64,000 nucleotides of DNA from Cytophagaceae bacterium ABcell3 (GTDB lineage: Bacteria > Bacteroidota > Bacteroidia > Cytophagales > Cytophagaceae): positions 3,432,584 through 3,496,583 of the forward strand of contig CP133159.1 in the NCBI GenBank assembly GCA_030913385.1. Direction: 5' to 3'. A program made the translations under genes and the position numbers. The notes below the pieces were generated by a model, which was not told the origin of the DNA, made no database searches, and saw only the letters and a program-made list of their open reading frames with translations. Of this stretch, positions 62,799-64,000 are shown in pieces. Every line of letters begins with the position of its first letter. Position 1 is the first letter of the stretch.

Positions 62799-63893
62799 AT
62801 GTATAAAATATTTTTATATGTTATAGTCCTAATTGTCTTGATGCCAAACTGTTCTACAGGACAGGTAGAGGATACTCCTAACCCCTCAGGTCTTACCATA
62901 AATTTAAACCACCTGTCTGGGTTCATTTATGAACACTCTGAAAAGATGGCCCACCTAACAGACCAGTACCCCACTGCTTTTGAGCTTGACATAAACAAAC
63001 AAACCTATGGCAACCGCCCCTGGCAGCAGCTTTACAATTTCCCTCAATTTGGCGTTTCTGTCCATTACTTTAACATGGACTCAGAGAAACCATTAGGCGA
63101 TATGATTTCTATAACACCCTATTTCAACCCCATACTATACCGATCATCCGGCTTAATTGTGAGCTACCGTATTGGGCTGGGAGGAAGCTATATCAGCAGG
63201 GGTTTTCATCCTGAAAGCAACCCTGACAACGTGCTTATCAGCAGCAGGTTAAATTTTTCTCTTTACGGCAACATCAATATCAGAAAATATCTTTTTAAAA
63301 ACCTTCATGTCAATGCTGGGGTAAGCTTGATTCATTACTCAAATGGTTCTTTTAAGACACCAAATCTTGGCATTAACATACCTGCTATCCATGTTGGGCT
63401 TGGCTATGGCCAGCAGCCGCAAAAAAGCTTTCATGAAGACGATATGTCTGCCCATGAAAGGACATATTATTTTAACCTGATAAGTAATTTTGGGATTAAA
63501 GAATATAGGACACCTGGAGGAGACAAATTCCTCAATATGAGTGGATGTATGTTCGTCAGCAGAACCTTGAACCACAAAAGCAGTATTACGGCAGGACTGG
63601 ACCTCTTTTATAATGGAACCTACATTTTGCTTGCCAATAACCCAGATCCAGATGATTTAGTTTACCAGCTAACATCAGGTATTACTGTGGGGCATGAACT
63701 CACTGTTGCCAGGCTATCTATGCTGACACAAATGGGTATTTACATTTATGATCCGCTGACCCCAACACCGCCAGTTTACCAAAGGTACTACTTGAGGTAC
63801 TTTTTTACCTCCAACCTAAATATTGGCGTGGGACTCAAAACACATTACGGATATGCCGACTTTGTAGAATGGGGACTGGGCATTCGGCTTTAA
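62799..63893 (+). CDS. PagL-like lipid A acyloxyacyl hydrolase
   Basis: The 364-residue product has a signal peptide and a beta-barrel. The segment 'LFKNLHVNAGVSLIHYSNGSFKTPNLGINIPAIHVGLGY' matches the PagL active-site region (His-x-Ser with Asn, 'H-S-N-G---PN-G-N'). PagL removes the 3-O acyl chain of lipid A. The N-terminal 150 residues hold additional strands before this site, longer than in Salmonella PagL (about 185 residues). With LptE and LolA it adds to outer-membrane maintenance. Family C copy C4 begins 2 bp after the stop. Confidence 0.8.
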   Translation: MYKIFLYVIVLIVLMPNCSTGQVEDTPNPSGLTINLNHLSGFIYEHSEKMAHLTDQYPTAFELDINKQTYGNRPWQQLYNFPQFGVSVHYFNMDSEKPLGDMISITPYFNPILYRSSGLIVSYRIGLGGSYISRGFHPESNPDNVLISSRLNFSLYGNINIRKYLFKNLHVNAGVSLIHYSNGSFKTPNLGINIPAIHVGLGYGQQPQKSFHEDDMSAHERTYYFNLISNFGIKEYRTPGGDKFLNMSGCMFVSRTLNHKSSITAGLDLFYNGTYILLANNPDPDDLVYQLTSGITVGHELTVARLSMLTQMGIYIYDPLTPTPPVYQRYYLRYFFTSNLNIGVGLKTHYGYADFVEWGLGIRL

Positions 63894-63895
63894 CC

Positions 63896-63970
63896 TAGGA
63901 CCTGCTGAAAAAGCCACAAGCATGCGTTGTGGCTACATTACGCATGGTCTTACATGAAAGTATATTGGAA
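63896..63970. repeat. Family C element, right-end fragment C4
   Basis: TAGGACCTGCTGAAAAAG and the following CACGCATGGTCTTACATGAA-like sequence match the right end of C1 read from the terminus inward. After about 75 bp the match stops where a family A copy begins, so the C element appears to have been interrupted or truncated by A. Confidence 0.65.
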
Positions 63971-64000
63971 TACCTTAAATATGCATTAGAACTTTCAATT
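63971..64000. repeat. Repeat family A, copy A7 cut by the window edge
   Basis: ACCTTAAATATGCATTAGAA and then CTTTCAATT match the left end of copy A4. The rest lies outside the window. Confidence 0.65.

Overview
The window looks like chromosomal DNA of a Bacteroidota bacterium, most likely order Cytophagales. The evidence is a small basic ribosomal protein bTHX gene, two large TonB-dependent outer-membrane proteins, families restricted to or enriched in Bacteroidota (DUF2851, Bacteroidota-type LptE, DUF4197, HTTM/DCC proteins), an AT-rich composition, many TTG starts, and promoters of the Bacteroidota form TTG-N19-21-TAnnTTTG. No rRNA, tRNA, phage module, complete insertion sequence or CRISPR array was recognised. 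The genus assignment is left open.

Layout. 1-5.2 kb: a truncated DUF2071 gene, a DUF2490 outer-membrane gene, bTHX, and a tight minus-strand operon glycosyltransferase-DCC-HTTM. 5.5-8.5 kb: a Pro/Thr/Gly-rich lipoprotein, the magnesium transporter mgtE behind a long potentially structured leader, and an ORFan broken by an in-frame TGA. 8.5-17.8 kb: small accessory genes, a block of tandem 225-bp repeats, then a minus-strand group parC-trmH-sanA and two small envelope genes on the plus strand. 18-24 kb: a FecA-type ferric siderophore/citrate receptor behind a perfect palindromic operator, lipoproteins and an MscS channel. 24.4-27.6 kb: a complete nicotinamide salvage unit NrtR / NadM-Nudix / NadV. 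27.7-33.6 kb: a second TonB receptor, rpe and an L,D-transpeptidase. 33.7-41.6 kb: a conserved core block miaB-sigma54 activator-lptE-TPR-like protein-secG, followed by groES-groEL with a candidate sigma54 (-24/-12) promoter. 42-51.6 kb: envelope and surface functions (methyltransferase, NeuD-type acyltransferase, GT39-like transferase, HTTM-like membrane protein, TrhO). 51.7-59.6 kb: pyrD-ftsK-lolA-pyrF on the minus strand, xerD, aroQ and a SerC-like aminotransferase. 59.8-64 kb: a secreted alpha/beta hydrolase, an SDR, a membrane protein and a PagL-like lipid A deacylase.

The genes are mostly housekeeping plus envelope biogenesis (LptE, LolA, SecG, L,D-transpeptidase, PagL-like, TonB receptors). 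The intergenic space is more unusual. At least four families of short dispersed palindromic repeats (called A, B, C and D here) occupy it, and copies of families A and C repeatedly sit on or within a few bases of stop codons. The points most worth testing are the mgtE leader with mutually exclusive stems, the sigma54 promoter candidate of groESL, the intrinsic terminator whose U-tract runs almost into the pyrF start codon, the NrtR protein with an intact Nudix box, and the two miniature-element families.
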